From NCBI RefSeq assembly GCF_029338295.1, contig NZ_CP119792.1, positions 496,001 through 560,000 of the forward strand: a stretch of DNA of 64,000 nucleotides. The letters are read 5' to 3'. Below are positions 35,476 to 43,566 of the stretch, one piece after another (position 1 is the stretch's first letter; each line of letters starts with the position of its first letter). Origin of the DNA: Haladaptatus sp. QDMS2. GTDB lineage: Archaea > Halobacteriota > Halobacteria > Halobacteriales > Halococcaceae. The notes under the pieces were generated by a model. The model worked only from the letters and a program-made list of their open reading frames with translations, made no database searches and had not been told where the DNA came from. Position numbers and translations under genes: made by a program.

Positions 35476-36021
35476 TTAGCTTGTCACCCGGTCAGTTGCA
35501 TTTGACATCTGCTCGCGAGCGGCTTCCACGTCGGAATACAATGCCAGTGCGTGCTTGATGAGTTGCCTGTCCTGTTCGTTTTCACGCCAAACTGCAATAA
35601 CGTCGCGCCGTTCGCGGAGCTCACTACTCGATAGGTCACCATCTGCGAGCGACTGTTCGAGTTCTTCCCACGTCTCGACAGCGTACCTCGCCTGCCACTC
35701 TTCGATTTCTTCGGTGATTGCTGTCAATTCATCTCGAAGTTCTTCGCGAGCGTTCTCCTCGATGAGTGTGCGGATTTCATCGAACAGCAGTCGCGTAAAA
35801 TCTGGTTGGTAGCGAGCCGTCTCACCGACCTCGACACGGCGTAGTCGGCCTTGCTCCACGAGTTCTTGGAGTTCCTCGTTCGTCGTGCTCCACGCGGCGT
35901 TCGCTTGCTCACTGACCCAGTTGACGGACCGAGGCTCGCGCATCGATTCTGCCACTGCACGAATCCGCTCTCGTGCACTCATCGTCTCAGACCACGACTG
36001 AACCCTTGGTGATTCCCCCAT
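35476..36021 (-). CDS. Winged-helix protein of two-gene module A (putative antitoxin/regulator)
   Basis: 181 residues. The N-terminal winged helix (about 16-70) contains REPRSVNWVSEQANAAWSTT and VEQGRLRRVEV; a long helical region (about 75-165) contains ELRDELTAITEEIEEWQARY. This plan is shared with the proteins at 37053 and 40534. It is the first gene of the pair, 19 bases before the TumE-like gene, which is the usual order for a DNA-binding antitoxin. The ATG at 36021 aligns its N-terminus with the module C homologue; an internal ATG at 35982 is also possible. Confidence 0.72.
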   Translation of the reverse strand: MGESPRVQSWSETMSARERIRAVAESMREPRSVNWVSEQANAAWSTTNEELQELVEQGRLRRVEVGETARYQPDFTRLLFDEIRTLIEENAREELRDELTAITEEIEEWQARYAVETWEELEQSLADGDLSSSELRERRDVIAVWRENEQDRQLIKHALALYSDVEAAREQMSNATDRVTS

Positions 36022-36178
36022 ATTTGCTACCTCTATTTCTGTCTTCGCGACTATCTCTCAAATATCTTTGTACACTCTTGAATAATCAAGGGTGCTTGAT
36101 TTCCACCTGCCGTCTCGAAACTCACGCGCCTCGGAGTCAGGCCCCTCGGAACTACCCGCTGTCCGTTTCTTTTCCGCC

Positions 36179-36901
36179 TCAAACTTCGGCCTTCGACGCC
36201 CGAACACACAGAAACGTCGGGTAGCGCAGTCGTTTCTCGTAAGACTGTGGATTTTTGTCTTTGAACGACGCCTGCGGCGTTGGCTCGACCAGCTCATCCA
36301 GTACAAACCCGGTTTCGAGGAGTGGATTGATTGCCTCAGCAAGCGGGCGACGATAGAACGGCACCTCGACTTCCTCGCCCGAAGCCTCCCACGTCATCCG
36401 GTGCTGTTCGGTCTCGAAGTAGTTCTCGGCATCGAACGCGATGTACTCGTCGACGGGATGCTGGGCTGAAAAGACGAGAAAGCCACCCGGTTTGAGGATG
36501 CGAGCGAACTCGCTGAAGGGTTGCCGCCAGTCTTCGACGTAGTGGAGCGAGAGGCCGCACACCACGCCGTCGAACGTGCCGTCGTCGACGGACTCGAGCG
36601 GTTCGGTGATATCTGCCTGGCGAATCGCTACTCGGTCGCCGAGTCGTCGCCGCGCTTGTTCGAGCATCTTGGCGTTTGCATCGACAGCGAGGACGTCCGC
36701 TTCCTGTTCGACTAACCAGTCTGCGTACCGCCCGTGTCCACAACCCGCATCGAGGATTCGCTTGCCCGCGACGTCCGGAATGAGGTCCTTCATCGCCGGG
36801 AACTCGAAATCTGCGCAGTAGGGGTCGTCTTCCTGCGTCGTGTACGTCGCTGCCAATTTATCGTAGGCGGCCTCGACGGTGGGACTCTCATCGGGAGACA
36901 T
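36179..36901 (-). CDS. Class I SAM-dependent methyltransferase
   Basis: 240 residues with the Methyltransf_11/25 fold. Motif I is ILDAGCGHGRYADWL (about 50-64), followed by the acidic residue in VLAVDANAKML, motif II around FDGVVCGLSLHYVEDW, and a C-terminal substrate cap with EVEVPFYRRPLAEAI. It acts on an unknown small molecule or biosynthetic intermediate. It sits alone between modules A and B. It may be an ordinary passenger gene of the island. Confidence 0.87.
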   Translation of the reverse strand: MSPDESPTVEAAYDKLAATYTTQEDDPYCADFEFPAMKDLIPDVAGKRILDAGCGHGRYADWLVEQEADVLAVDANAKMLEQARRRLGDRVAIRQADITEPLESVDDGTFDGVVCGLSLHYVEDWRQPFSEFARILKPGGFLVFSAQHPVDEYIAFDAENYFETEQHRMTWEASGEEVEVPFYRRPLAEAINPLLETGFVLDELVEPTPQASFKDKNPQSYEKRLRYPTFLCVRASKAEV

Positions 36902-37052
36902 GAACTGGCGTTTGTGTCATTCGTAGATTAATGTAGGTGGCTGTCCTCCTGGCGGATTCATCCTCGAGCCCAGCACCATAAACAGAAATAATACAGTTTA
37001 CAGTAGATATATTGCAGAGAAACTCGTTGGTGCATGTACGAGATGGTCAAGT

Positions 37053-37619
37053 ATGGATGTGACTGATACGCCGGAGGGAATACCTGGTGAGGGGGAGGAA
37101 CCACCGAACTTCGATGACTGGGAGTCTCCAGACGAGGTTCTGAAGGCTGGGCCAATTCGAGAACGGATGCTTGATGTGATTGTCCAGTTGCGGGAGCCAA
37201 CAAAGGTATCGTCGATCGCTGAACGAGTGGACTGTGACACGGAGACGGCTCGTGACTATCTACAGTGGTTTGCTGAGATGGGCATCGTCCACGAACTGTC
37301 TGGACGCCCAGTGCGGTATGAGCGCAATGAGTCCTACCTGAAATGGCATAGAGTTGAGCAACTCCGCCAGCAGTATTCCGAGGCTGAGATTGTCGAGCAA
37401 CTCACGGAAACGCTTGACGCGATGGAAGCATATCGAGACCGCTTTGGGGTGGAGTCGCCTGACGAGGTGTCGTTGGTTGACGCAAGCCGTGAGGGGTCGG
37501 TCGAGGATATCTGGGAGGAAGTATCTAACTGGAAGTCGCTCGAGGAGCGTGCGACGTTACTTGATGCCGCTCGTCGTGACGAAGGACGAGGTGGGCGAAC
37601 TGGAAGAGTCGATGCGTGA
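37053..37619 (+). CDS. Winged-helix protein of two-gene module B (putative antitoxin/regulator)
   Basis: 188 residues. After an acidic N-terminus, a winged helix (about 30-95) shows QLREPTKVSSIAERVDC and a recognition helix DTETARDYLQWFAEMGIV. The helical part has EIVEQLTETLDAMEAYRDRFGV and ESPDEVSLVDASREG, corresponding to ELTQELNAIGDELDAWKETY in module C. Its 3' end overlaps the TumE-like gene by eight bases, so the two are coupled. The ATG at 37053 gives an N-terminus that fits the family. It is the most diverged of the three copies. Confidence 0.72.
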   Translation: MDVTDTPEGIPGEGEEPPNFDDWESPDEVLKAGPIRERMLDVIVQLREPTKVSSIAERVDCDTETARDYLQWFAEMGIVHELSGRPVRYERNESYLKWHRVEQLRQQYSEAEIVEQLTETLDAMEAYRDRFGVESPDEVSLVDASREGSVEDIWEEVSNWKSLEERATLLDAARRDEGRGGRTGRVDA

Positions 37620-38040
37620 GGACGATGAAGTCACTGTTGGTGGAATTGATAGTGATGTGTTAGAGCGGATTGGCCGCCGCCTTCGTGGGAGCACTCGATT
37701 TTCGTCGGTTGAATATCGGCCGACAGCTGCGCCAAATGCCGTTGTCGCTGAATATGACCTCGGCTATTTCCCGGCTGGTATGAAACGAGCGTCGCTTCGG
37801 ATTCGGTGGTTCAACACGGACGATTTCAATGTCCATTATTCAGAGCAGTATCGTGACGGAACGTTGTGGGAGTGTCGGTGGGACCGTCATCCGAACGAAC
37901 ACAACGACCGTGAGCATTTTCACCCGCCGCCGGATGCCGCGTCGCCAGGTAATGATATGACATTCGCTGATGACTGGCGAGCAGTGATTTCGTTCGTGTT
38001 GTCGGAGTTAGACGAGCGTGTTCGGTCGTTCTGGGAGTGA
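37612..38040 (+). CDS. TumE-like partner protein of two-gene module B (putative toxin)
   Basis: 142 residues. Of the three partners this looks most like TumE: EYRPTAAPNAVVAEYDLGYF (about 34-53), SLRIRWFN (61-68), EQYRDGTLWECRWDRHP (78-94) and HNDREHFHPPP (97-107). The histidines after the tryptophans fit the family's D-HP-H segment. An ATG at 37612 overlapping the upstream gene by eight bases is given; an in-frame ATG at 37564 is possible. Its end is followed by a mobile-element hairpin at 38067. Toxin function is inferred. Confidence 0.68.
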   Translation: MREDDEVTVGGIDSDVLERIGRRLRGSTRFSSVEYRPTAAPNAVVAEYDLGYFPAGMKRASLRIRWFNTDDFNVHYSEQYRDGTLWECRWDRHPNEHNDREHFHPPPDAASPGNDMTFADDWRAVISFVLSELDERVRSFWE

Positions 38041-38066
38041 AACTCACGTATCGATAATTACGGAAA

Positions 38067-38109
38067 GTCAAGGAGAAAGCCTCGCTCTATAGGGTGGGAA
38101 GGATGTCAA
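38067..38109 (+). repeat. Eroded IS200/IS605-like hairpin
   Basis: The segment starts TCAAGGAGAAAGCC and ends GGAAGGATGTCAA, matching the ends of the element at 16.2-16.6 kb, but the stem between (TCGCTCTATAGGGTGG) has lost most pairing. It looks like a left end joined directly to a right end, that is, an excision or deletion scar. Confidence 0.5.
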
Positions 38110-38173
38110 CGCTCTCCAAGAGGTCGTCGAGGACGCTACGTCCTATGACCCACTCCTCGATTGGAACGCGTAA
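38102..38173 (+). pseudogene. Possible 3' stub of an unidentified gene
   Basis: Directly after the hairpin, 23 sense codons in haloarchaeal style (ALQEVVEDATSYDPLLDW) end at TAA. It has no start codon and may be the C-terminal remnant of a gene broken by the element. I do not recognise the family. Confidence 0.3.
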
Positions 38174-38276
38174 TCTCTGCCGCTGGTAACTAAGTACCGT
38201 CATCCGCCTCGAAGGTGATGGTCAGGACGAATTCGACCGTACCCACTTCGATGCCGAATTCCTCTCAAATACGACC

Positions 38277-40151
38277 TCAACCACCTGCACTTGCGCTGTC
38301 AGTCCTCAGCACCTGAATCGCGAGTGCCTGTCCATGGTAACGGCCCTCGACAATCCTGGTTGCAGCTGGTCGAACGGGGGAAATTGCGTCTGGGTCGTGC
38401 TTCCCGACCCACGTACACACCTCAAGAGCGGCTTCCAACACGAAGTCAGCAGGAGTCATTGTGAGGTGTTCTTCTGGGGACCGTCGATACCCCAGAGCCC
38501 GGTTTGCGATGGTTTCAGGCCCTGCTAACTCGGTGACAATTGCACTGACCGCATCGATCGCAGGGACGATTGCCGCTGGCTGGACCTTCGCGAGCGAAAG
38601 GAGGAACCGCAATACAGACTGGACAGTCTCCTCACCTTCGAGCTCATCGGTCAGTGTCACCGTCGAGAGCACAGCTGATGCATCGGCAACGTACTTCGAC
38701 ACGACAGTAGGAGCGAATTGTGCGTAGCTCCCGAGCACACGGAAGGCTGCCGCCATAACTTCGGGTTCATCGTCTAGTCGGGTAGTGATTGTCTCGATAT
38801 GTTCGAAGAGCAGTGTTGGATATGTGCTCGCAACATTCGCAAGCTGTCCAGTGGCTGCTGCTCGAATTTTCACGTCAGCGTGGGTCGTAAGTTCGAGAAG
38901 TGGGGGCGTCCACTCCTCAGGATAAGCCTGGACTACTGCACCGATTGTGGTGAACAGATGCCCGCGGGTACACTCGTCCGGTTCGTCGAAGAGCGACAGG
39001 AGTGTCGGACCCCGGTCGTTGAGCTCGTCGAGGTAGCCAATGTAGCCACATTCCAATCCCCAGGCGGTGGTATCGCGTACGTCAGAATCAACACAGTGCA
39101 GGCGTTCGATAATGTCGTCCAGTTCGATAGTCCCCATGTCTATTTCGATGTCGATGTTCCTGAGAAACTCCTCATCATCGGGCTGGACGGGACGATTACG
39201 GGTTGCCATCGGAGGCACTTCGAAAGCAGGTGGATGGTCGACCTCGTATCCAAGCTCCGACAGCAATCTTCGGGCAGAAATCCGTCGACCTCGCTCATCC
39301 GACTCCGCGTGCGTTCGCAGCGCTGGAATGAGTTCGGAGCTTCGGGTATCAGCCACTTCAACGTCAGCTCGAAGCGCATCGCCAAGAATCCGTATGAACG
39401 ATTCGTAGTCGAGTTCGGCCGCCGGCATTGACACAACGAGTTCGTGGAGGCGCGAGACAACCGGTGTGAGTGTGTTTGGTCGAGTCGAGCCAACAAGTCT
39501 GAGTAAGGAGAGTGCATCTCTGTGAGGATGTGGGATGCCTCTTACGAGCCGCTTTGGCGGTGTTCCGTCCGGCTCATCCGGAAGAGCCGCGTAGACGCCG
39601 TTGAATCGTTCGGCCTCGCTCGGGAACCAGCGTTCATCGAGAAAGGGGACGACTGCATCGAGGTGTGGTGCGACCCGTTCCGGGTAGTGACGAGCGAGTG
39701 AGGTGAGGCTTCCAAGGGCGTACGCAGCGACTCGGAGGTCGTCGTCTGTCAGCCGTTTCGCAAGCATGTCGATATACGGCACAAATGCACCGGCAGCTCC
39801 GTTCCCGAAGGTATTCACCCCAACCGCTCGAATTCGGACGTCGGTCGATGTCAGGAGATCGGTGATTCGAGGGGCGAGTTCCTGTGGCCAAATTCTGACG
39901 AGGCGGGAGAGCATCTCAGCCGCGGTTAGTGCGATGTTGTGCTCAGACGATTCGATAATCTCGATAAGTGATTCGGCTACCGGTATGGGGTTGGGTACGG
40001 TGTTGGTGACGAGTGTGCGGATGTCGTGGGCCTGAGAAGTGACTTCGTACTCGTCTGAGGAAAGATAGCGACAGAGGGCAGGGATATCAACAGCCTCCGG
40101 TTCACGCTCTGCAGTGGCCATCAACTCGGCCAGCGATGGATTTCCGGACAT
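38277..40151 (-). CDS. Large HEAT-repeat protein
   Basis: 624 residues of alpha-helical repeats, without membrane segments or catalytic motifs. Repeating units of about 38-40 residues are visible, for example LTAAEMLSRLVRIWPQELAPRI, VRIRAVGVNTFGNGA, LRVAAYALGSLTSLARHYPERV, VKIRAAATGQLANVASTYPTL and MAAAFRVLGSYAQFAP. They form HEAT-type solenoids that serve as protein-binding scaffolds. Two blocks (about 20-170 and 340-560) flank a less regular middle. It lies between modules B and C in the island. A regulatory or scaffolding role is inferred; partner unknown. The ATG at 40151 is clear. Confidence 0.8.
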   Translation of the reverse strand: MSGNPSLAELMATAEREPEAVDIPALCRYLSSDEYEVTSQAHDIRTLVTNTVPNPIPVAESLIEIIESSEHNIALTAAEMLSRLVRIWPQELAPRITDLLTSTDVRIRAVGVNTFGNGAAGAFVPYIDMLAKRLTDDDLRVAAYALGSLTSLARHYPERVAPHLDAVVPFLDERWFPSEAERFNGVYAALPDEPDGTPPKRLVRGIPHPHRDALSLLRLVGSTRPNTLTPVVSRLHELVVSMPAAELDYESFIRILGDALRADVEVADTRSSELIPALRTHAESDERGRRISARRLLSELGYEVDHPPAFEVPPMATRNRPVQPDDEEFLRNIDIEIDMGTIELDDIIERLHCVDSDVRDTTAWGLECGYIGYLDELNDRGPTLLSLFDEPDECTRGHLFTTIGAVVQAYPEEWTPPLLELTTHADVKIRAAATGQLANVASTYPTLLFEHIETITTRLDDEPEVMAAAFRVLGSYAQFAPTVVSKYVADASAVLSTVTLTDELEGEETVQSVLRFLLSLAKVQPAAIVPAIDAVSAIVTELAGPETIANRALGYRRSPEEHLTMTPADFVLEAALEVCTWVGKHDPDAISPVRPAATRIVEGRYHGQALAIQVLRTDSASAGG

Positions 40152-40286
40152 GAATACCTTACACTGCGTGGAGTAGAAAATGTGTCTGGTCTAATGTCAG
40201 GTTGTGGCACGGGCCATTCATTGGCTTGTCTGGCGCAGTTTCAATCCGAGCATTTCCATTTACGCGATAAATTTTGACGTTGGAAC

Positions 40287-40462
40287 TCACGCAGGCTTCG
40301 CCGGCCCAGGAGCCGGTTCGTCCCCCGGCCTCGCCATGACTGATGACCGGTCTCTATCGACCCACTGGATGAATCGTGCCATCAGCACGACGCTCACTCC
40401 GGTCAACGCGTAGGAGTTGACCAGTTGTGGGAGCGCGACGGCCTGCTCATCGCGAATCATGA
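40287..40462 (-). pseudogene. Duplicated 3' fragment of the membrane-protein gene at 41590
   Basis: On the minus strand the frame reads FMIRDEQAVALPQLV, then SVVLMARFIQW and ends after about 57 codons. It is clearly similar to the last 60 residues of the gene at 41590-42465 (FMIRDGQAVPLPQLV; SVVLMVRFI). The nucleotide match is also evident (for example CATCAGCACGACGCTCAC in both). A stop codon precedes it, so only the tail of a second copy remains. The two copies flank module C. Confidence 0.75.
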
Positions 40463-40500
40463 AACAGTTACGGATGAGAAATAATTAGTTCTAGCGCGAA

Positions 40501-40508
40501 CATATTAG
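40501..40508 (+). promoter_or_regulatory. Predicted TATA box of module C
   Basis: CATATTAG lies about 29 bases before the ATG at 40534, matching leaderless spacing. It would drive both genes of the module. Confidence 0.4.
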
Positions 40509-40533
40509 TATTACAGGGACGAACGTACCACCA

Positions 40534-41082
40534 ATGAGTGAAAATGAACCGGCGTGGCCCGACAGGATGGATGCCGCAGAGCGCGTCCGCCACGTTGCGA
40601 TAACGCGGACAGAGCCGCGCAACGCAGGGTGGATCGCTGACGAAGCCGCCGTTTCGCGTGATACAGCCGTCAAATATCTTGAGCGAATGGTCGATCAAGG
40701 AGACCTCGAACGAATTGAAACGAACAACGGAACGAGCTATAAGCCCGATAGTGTCACCCAGTTCCTCCGTGAAGTCCGTCAGTTAGCGGAAACGCACACC
40801 GTCGACGAATTGACGCAGGAACTCAACGCAATCGGTGACGAACTTGACGCGTGGAAAGAGACCTACGAGGTCGATTCACTCGCGGAGTTACGCCAGAGCA
40901 TCGGACGTGAGGATCTCACCGGTGCAGAGCGTCGCGAGCGGCTCGACGTCATCGACGAATGGGAGTACAACATCGAGATTCGTGAATCGATTCAACTCGC
41001 AATCAGTCTCCAGAGTTCGCTGACGACATTGGACGTGGAGTCACGTTCGGGTGGCTCGAAAACCCTCTCTCAGGAACGGTAG
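40534..41082 (+). CDS. Winged-helix protein of two-gene module C (putative antitoxin/regulator)
   Basis: 182 residues. The winged helix (about 12-70) contains TEPRNAGWIADEAAVSRDTA and LERMVDQGDLERIE; the helical half includes DELTQELNAIGDELDAWKETY, DSLAELRQSIGREDLTGAE and a C-terminal ESIQLAISLQ. It aligns by eye with module A (REPRSVNWVSEQ; LTAITEEIEEWQARY; DLSSSELRERRDVI). The partner gene starts nine bases downstream. The ATG at 40534 agrees with the TATA box. Such proteins could bind the partner and repress the operon; this is inference. Confidence 0.74.
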   Translation: MSENEPAWPDRMDAAERVRHVAITRTEPRNAGWIADEAAVSRDTAVKYLERMVDQGDLERIETNNGTSYKPDSVTQFLREVRQLAETHTVDELTQELNAIGDELDAWKETYEVDSLAELRQSIGREDLTGAERRERLDVIDEWEYNIEIRESIQLAISLQSSLTTLDVESRSGGSKTLSQER

Positions 41083-41090
41083 TTGCGCAG

Positions 41091-41531
41091 ATGGTGGTTT
41101 TTCTTGCTGGTGGTCGAGGGTTCACCCGGCGTGAAGGACTTCGAAGACTCAAGGAACGAATGGAGAACGTTCCTGGATTCTCTGCTATTCGGTATGAGCC
41201 GTCTCGACTTCGTCCGCGGTCGGTTGTCGCGGACGTCGACGTCGAGATGTTCTTGGGAACGTCGTTTCCACGACCAGCGGCAAACGTGGAAGTGCTATGG
41301 CGACCGCGAGAAGGGACAGACGTCCAGCGCGTGCAGTGGGCCGATGATGCGGTGAGCCTCGGGTGGCACAAGGATGACGACCATCCCGACCTTGGAACGA
41401 CACATTTTCAGTACGAAGTGGATGAAGAGCCTGTCCATGAACCGGGGCATATCGAGGTCGAAGCACCGGTGAGTTTTCTCGAAATCTGTCTGAATCGGCT
41501 TCCAGCTGCACTCAAGAAAACGACGGAGTAG
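41091..41531 (+). CDS. TumE-like partner protein of two-gene module C (putative toxin)
   Basis: 146 residues. It shares with module A the N-terminus (MVVFLAGGRG), RYEPSRLRPRSVVADVD (about 34-50), FLGTSFP, VEVLWRP, VQWADDAVSLGWHKDDDHPDLGTTHFQ (about 81-107) and a C-terminal helix with LNRLPAAL. It has the same D-HP-LG-H segment as module A. The pairing with an upstream winged-helix gene is the same in all three modules. Putative toxin of the TumE type; unproven. Confidence 0.68.
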   Translation: MVVFLAGGRGFTRREGLRRLKERMENVPGFSAIRYEPSRLRPRSVVADVDVEMFLGTSFPRPAANVEVLWRPREGTDVQRVQWADDAVSLGWHKDDDHPDLGTTHFQYEVDEEPVHEPGHIEVEAPVSFLEICLNRLPAALKKTTE

Positions 41532-41589
41532 TAAAGTGGTAAGCCAGTCACTTGCGAAGGAAGTGAGTCACGCTCCAGAGACAGACGAT

Positions 41590-42465
41590 TTATACGGGCC
41601 TCGGTGGTTCACCGACGAGTTCGTCATTCGACGCCGCCGTGACTGATGTACGGTCTACTTTTATCGACAGGATAAACCGAACCATCAGCACGACGCTCAC
41701 CACGGTCAAGACGACGAAGATGACCAGTTGTGGAAGGGGAACCGCCTGCCCGTCGCGAATCATGAAGGCAATCATCGCGAGCACCGCGCCGCCGAGCGTC
41801 ACGATTTTCGCGAGGAGGACGCCCGTGAGCGCGTAGCCCCAGGTGCGCCCTCGCCACAGCCAGTAGGCAGCAAGGGCAAACGCGGGGAGGACGACGCCGA
41901 GGTCGAGCGAGTAGATGACGTTTACGGGAAGGCCCGTTTCAGCGATACTCGGTGGAACTGTCCCCGCGAACGTGGCCGGGAGAATCTCTGCCAGCCAAAG
42001 CCCACCGACGAGGACGGCGAGCAAGAGCTGGAACGCGACGTACACCCGGACCGATTGGTCGCCAACTGCCCGTTTCACCGCAGACGCATCGAGGCGCATC
42101 ATCCCGCCGACGAACGCAAATAGCGTCAACCACAGTAGCGAAACGTAGACGAGGTACAGCTCGTTGAACGCCGTCATGAACGCATAAGAGGCGTAGGTGT
42201 AGAGGAGATATCCGGTTACGCCGAGCCAGACGATGTAGGCTCGCAGCGACCCGCGTGTGGTGAAGTATAGGGAGACTGAGAGCGCTGGGACGGCTACCAC
42301 GAGCGTCAGGAGGTCCTGGCCGTACACCTGTGGTATGAGGACCGGTGCGTCGCGGTAAAACCCGGGAACGAACAGGCCGACCACCGTCGCGACGACCGTG
42401 AGCGCGAGGGTCGCGAGCGACGCGAGCAGCGCCGACCGCGGAACCGAAACCTGCGCCTGCGTCAT
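41590..42465 (-). CDS. Seven- to eight-helix membrane protein of unknown function
   Basis: 291 residues, nearly all hydrophobic: an N-terminal helix, AYIVWLGVTGYLLYTYASYAF, VYVSLLWLTLFAFVGGMM and four more helices. No transporter or enzyme signature was recognised. The ATG at 42465 overlaps by one base the stop of a 42-codon frame upstream (TGATG). Its 3' end is duplicated at 40287-40462, on the far side of module C. The function is unknown; similar proteins are common conserved membrane hypotheticals. Confidence 0.75.
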   Translation of the reverse strand: MTQAQVSVPRSALLASLATLALTVVATVVGLFVPGFYRDAPVLIPQVYGQDLLTLVVAVPALSVSLYFTTRGSLRAYIVWLGVTGYLLYTYASYAFMTAFNELYLVYVSLLWLTLFAFVGGMMRLDASAVKRAVGDQSVRVYVAFQLLLAVLVGGLWLAEILPATFAGTVPPSIAETGLPVNVIYSLDLGVVLPAFALAAYWLWRGRTWGYALTGVLLAKIVTLGGAVLAMIAFMIRDGQAVPLPQLVIFVVLTVVSVVLMVRFILSIKVDRTSVTAASNDELVGEPPRPV

Positions 42466-42593
42466 CAGCAGCGCTCCGTTACGCTTGCACCTTGCGTGAT
42501 GGTGCTGCGGGGTTGGGCACCGACCGTCGCGACGTCTGTGCCCGTGGCAATCTGACCGTTCTTGAACCCGACGAATACCCGAATCGATGCCAT
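42465..42593 (-). CDS. Possible small protein coupled to the membrane protein gene
   Basis: A 42-residue frame with ATG at 42593, preceded by GGAGAACGCT (a weak ribosome-site-like GGAG), that ends in TGATG with the next start codon. It begins MASIRVFVGFKNGQ and has acceptable haloarchaeal amino-acid composition. The tight coupling is the only support; it could be chance. Confidence 0.35.
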   Translation of the reverse strand: MASIRVFVGFKNGQIATGTDVATVGAQPRSTITQGASVTERC

Positions 42594-42729
42594 AGCGTTC
42601 TCCACTAGGAGGTAGCACGTCCTCGGCAATAATCGAACATCTGATTCTCAAACGGGGAGAATACGTGCCCCACACGTCTTCGTCCAGCGTCCGCCCGGCG
42701 CACCGACGAGGGGTCCATCAGGTGGTACG

Positions 42730-43566
42730 TCAGGTCCCCGTCTCTGTTTGGAGTCCGTGGGCGTCTTCGATGAGTTCGCCCAGCCGCTGGACGAAGCGGG
42801 CAGCGGGCGCACCGTCGACGACGTCGTGGTCGAAGGTCACGGTGAGGCTGAGATACTCTCGGGGGGTGACCTCTCCGTCAACGAAGCCTGGTTTCGTGGC
42901 GATACCCCCGACCGTCAACTGCACCGTGTAGTTCGTTGGGCTGACTGCCCAACCGCCGCCCGTCCCGAACATGCCGACCGAGGTCACCTCAACGGTGCCC
43001 GCGAGATTCTTCCACAGCCGTGGGAACAGTTGCGGGAGCCGCCACATTTGGCGCGTGACGACGCTCGGCAGTCGTAGCGCCAGCGATTCCCCCCGTGACT
43101 GTCGAGACCTTGGCTGTGCGTTCTGTGTGGTTCGTATCTCTTCGTGAATCGATTGCAGCGACCGACGGTTCGCTGCTCTGACGACGTGCGGGATGCCTCG
43201 CTTGTCGCCATCCACGGTTTTCTCGACGAGCACGTTCACGTCGACGTCGTCGAACGTGTGGAGTCGCCCTCGCCAATCGACGTACGCGTTCACGTGCGGG
43301 TGGTCTTCGATTGCCTGCGCGAAACAGTAGACGAGAAATGCGGTGAACGAGAGTTGTTCTCCTGTCTCCTCCTCGATTGCTTGGATGCGACGTCTTGCCT
43401 CGGTCACATCGAGTTCGACCAGGCCGTGGACGTTGCTTCGCCGACTCGCTATTCGCATGTACTCGGCCGTCAGCTCGCGACGAGCGGAGACCGGTTCGAT
43501 CTGCCCATCCCGTTTGTACATAGCGGTCATACGTCGGCGAGCAGCATCCACCTTGATGCGAGTCAC
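42730..43566 (-). CDS. Stand-alone 2-oxoacid dehydrogenase acyltransferase (E2) catalytic domain
   Basis: 278 residues, equal to an E2 catalytic core without the lipoyl and subunit-binding domains that normally precede it. Recognised are SFTAFLVYCFAQAIEDHPHVNAYVDWRG, VNVLVEKTVDG, GTVEVTSVGMFGTGGGWAVSP and the active-site FDHDVVDGAPAARF near residue 250. CoA acyl-transfer chemistry is expected, but without a lipoyl arm it cannot serve a normal E1-E2-E3 complex alone, and no E1 or E3 gene is nearby. The start is GTG at 43566; MTAMYKRDG slightly downstream is an alternative. Confidence 0.85.
   Translation of the reverse strand: MTRIKVDAARRRMTAMYKRDGQIEPVSARRELTAEYMRIASRRSNVHGLVELDVTEARRRIQAIEEETGEQLSFTAFLVYCFAQAIEDHPHVNAYVDWRGRLHTFDDVDVNVLVEKTVDGDKRGIPHVVRAANRRSLQSIHEEIRTTQNAQPRSRQSRGESLALRLPSVVTRQMWRLPQLFPRLWKNLAGTVEVTSVGMFGTGGGWAVSPTNYTVQLTVGGIATKPGFVDGEVTPREYLSLTVTFDHDVVDGAPAARFVQRLGELIEDAHGLQTETGT

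Noticed and set aside
40204..40413. Plus-strand 69-codon frame between the HEAT protein and module C genes
   Set aside because: It overlaps the minus-strand duplicated gene tail, which explains the open frame; no motif is present.
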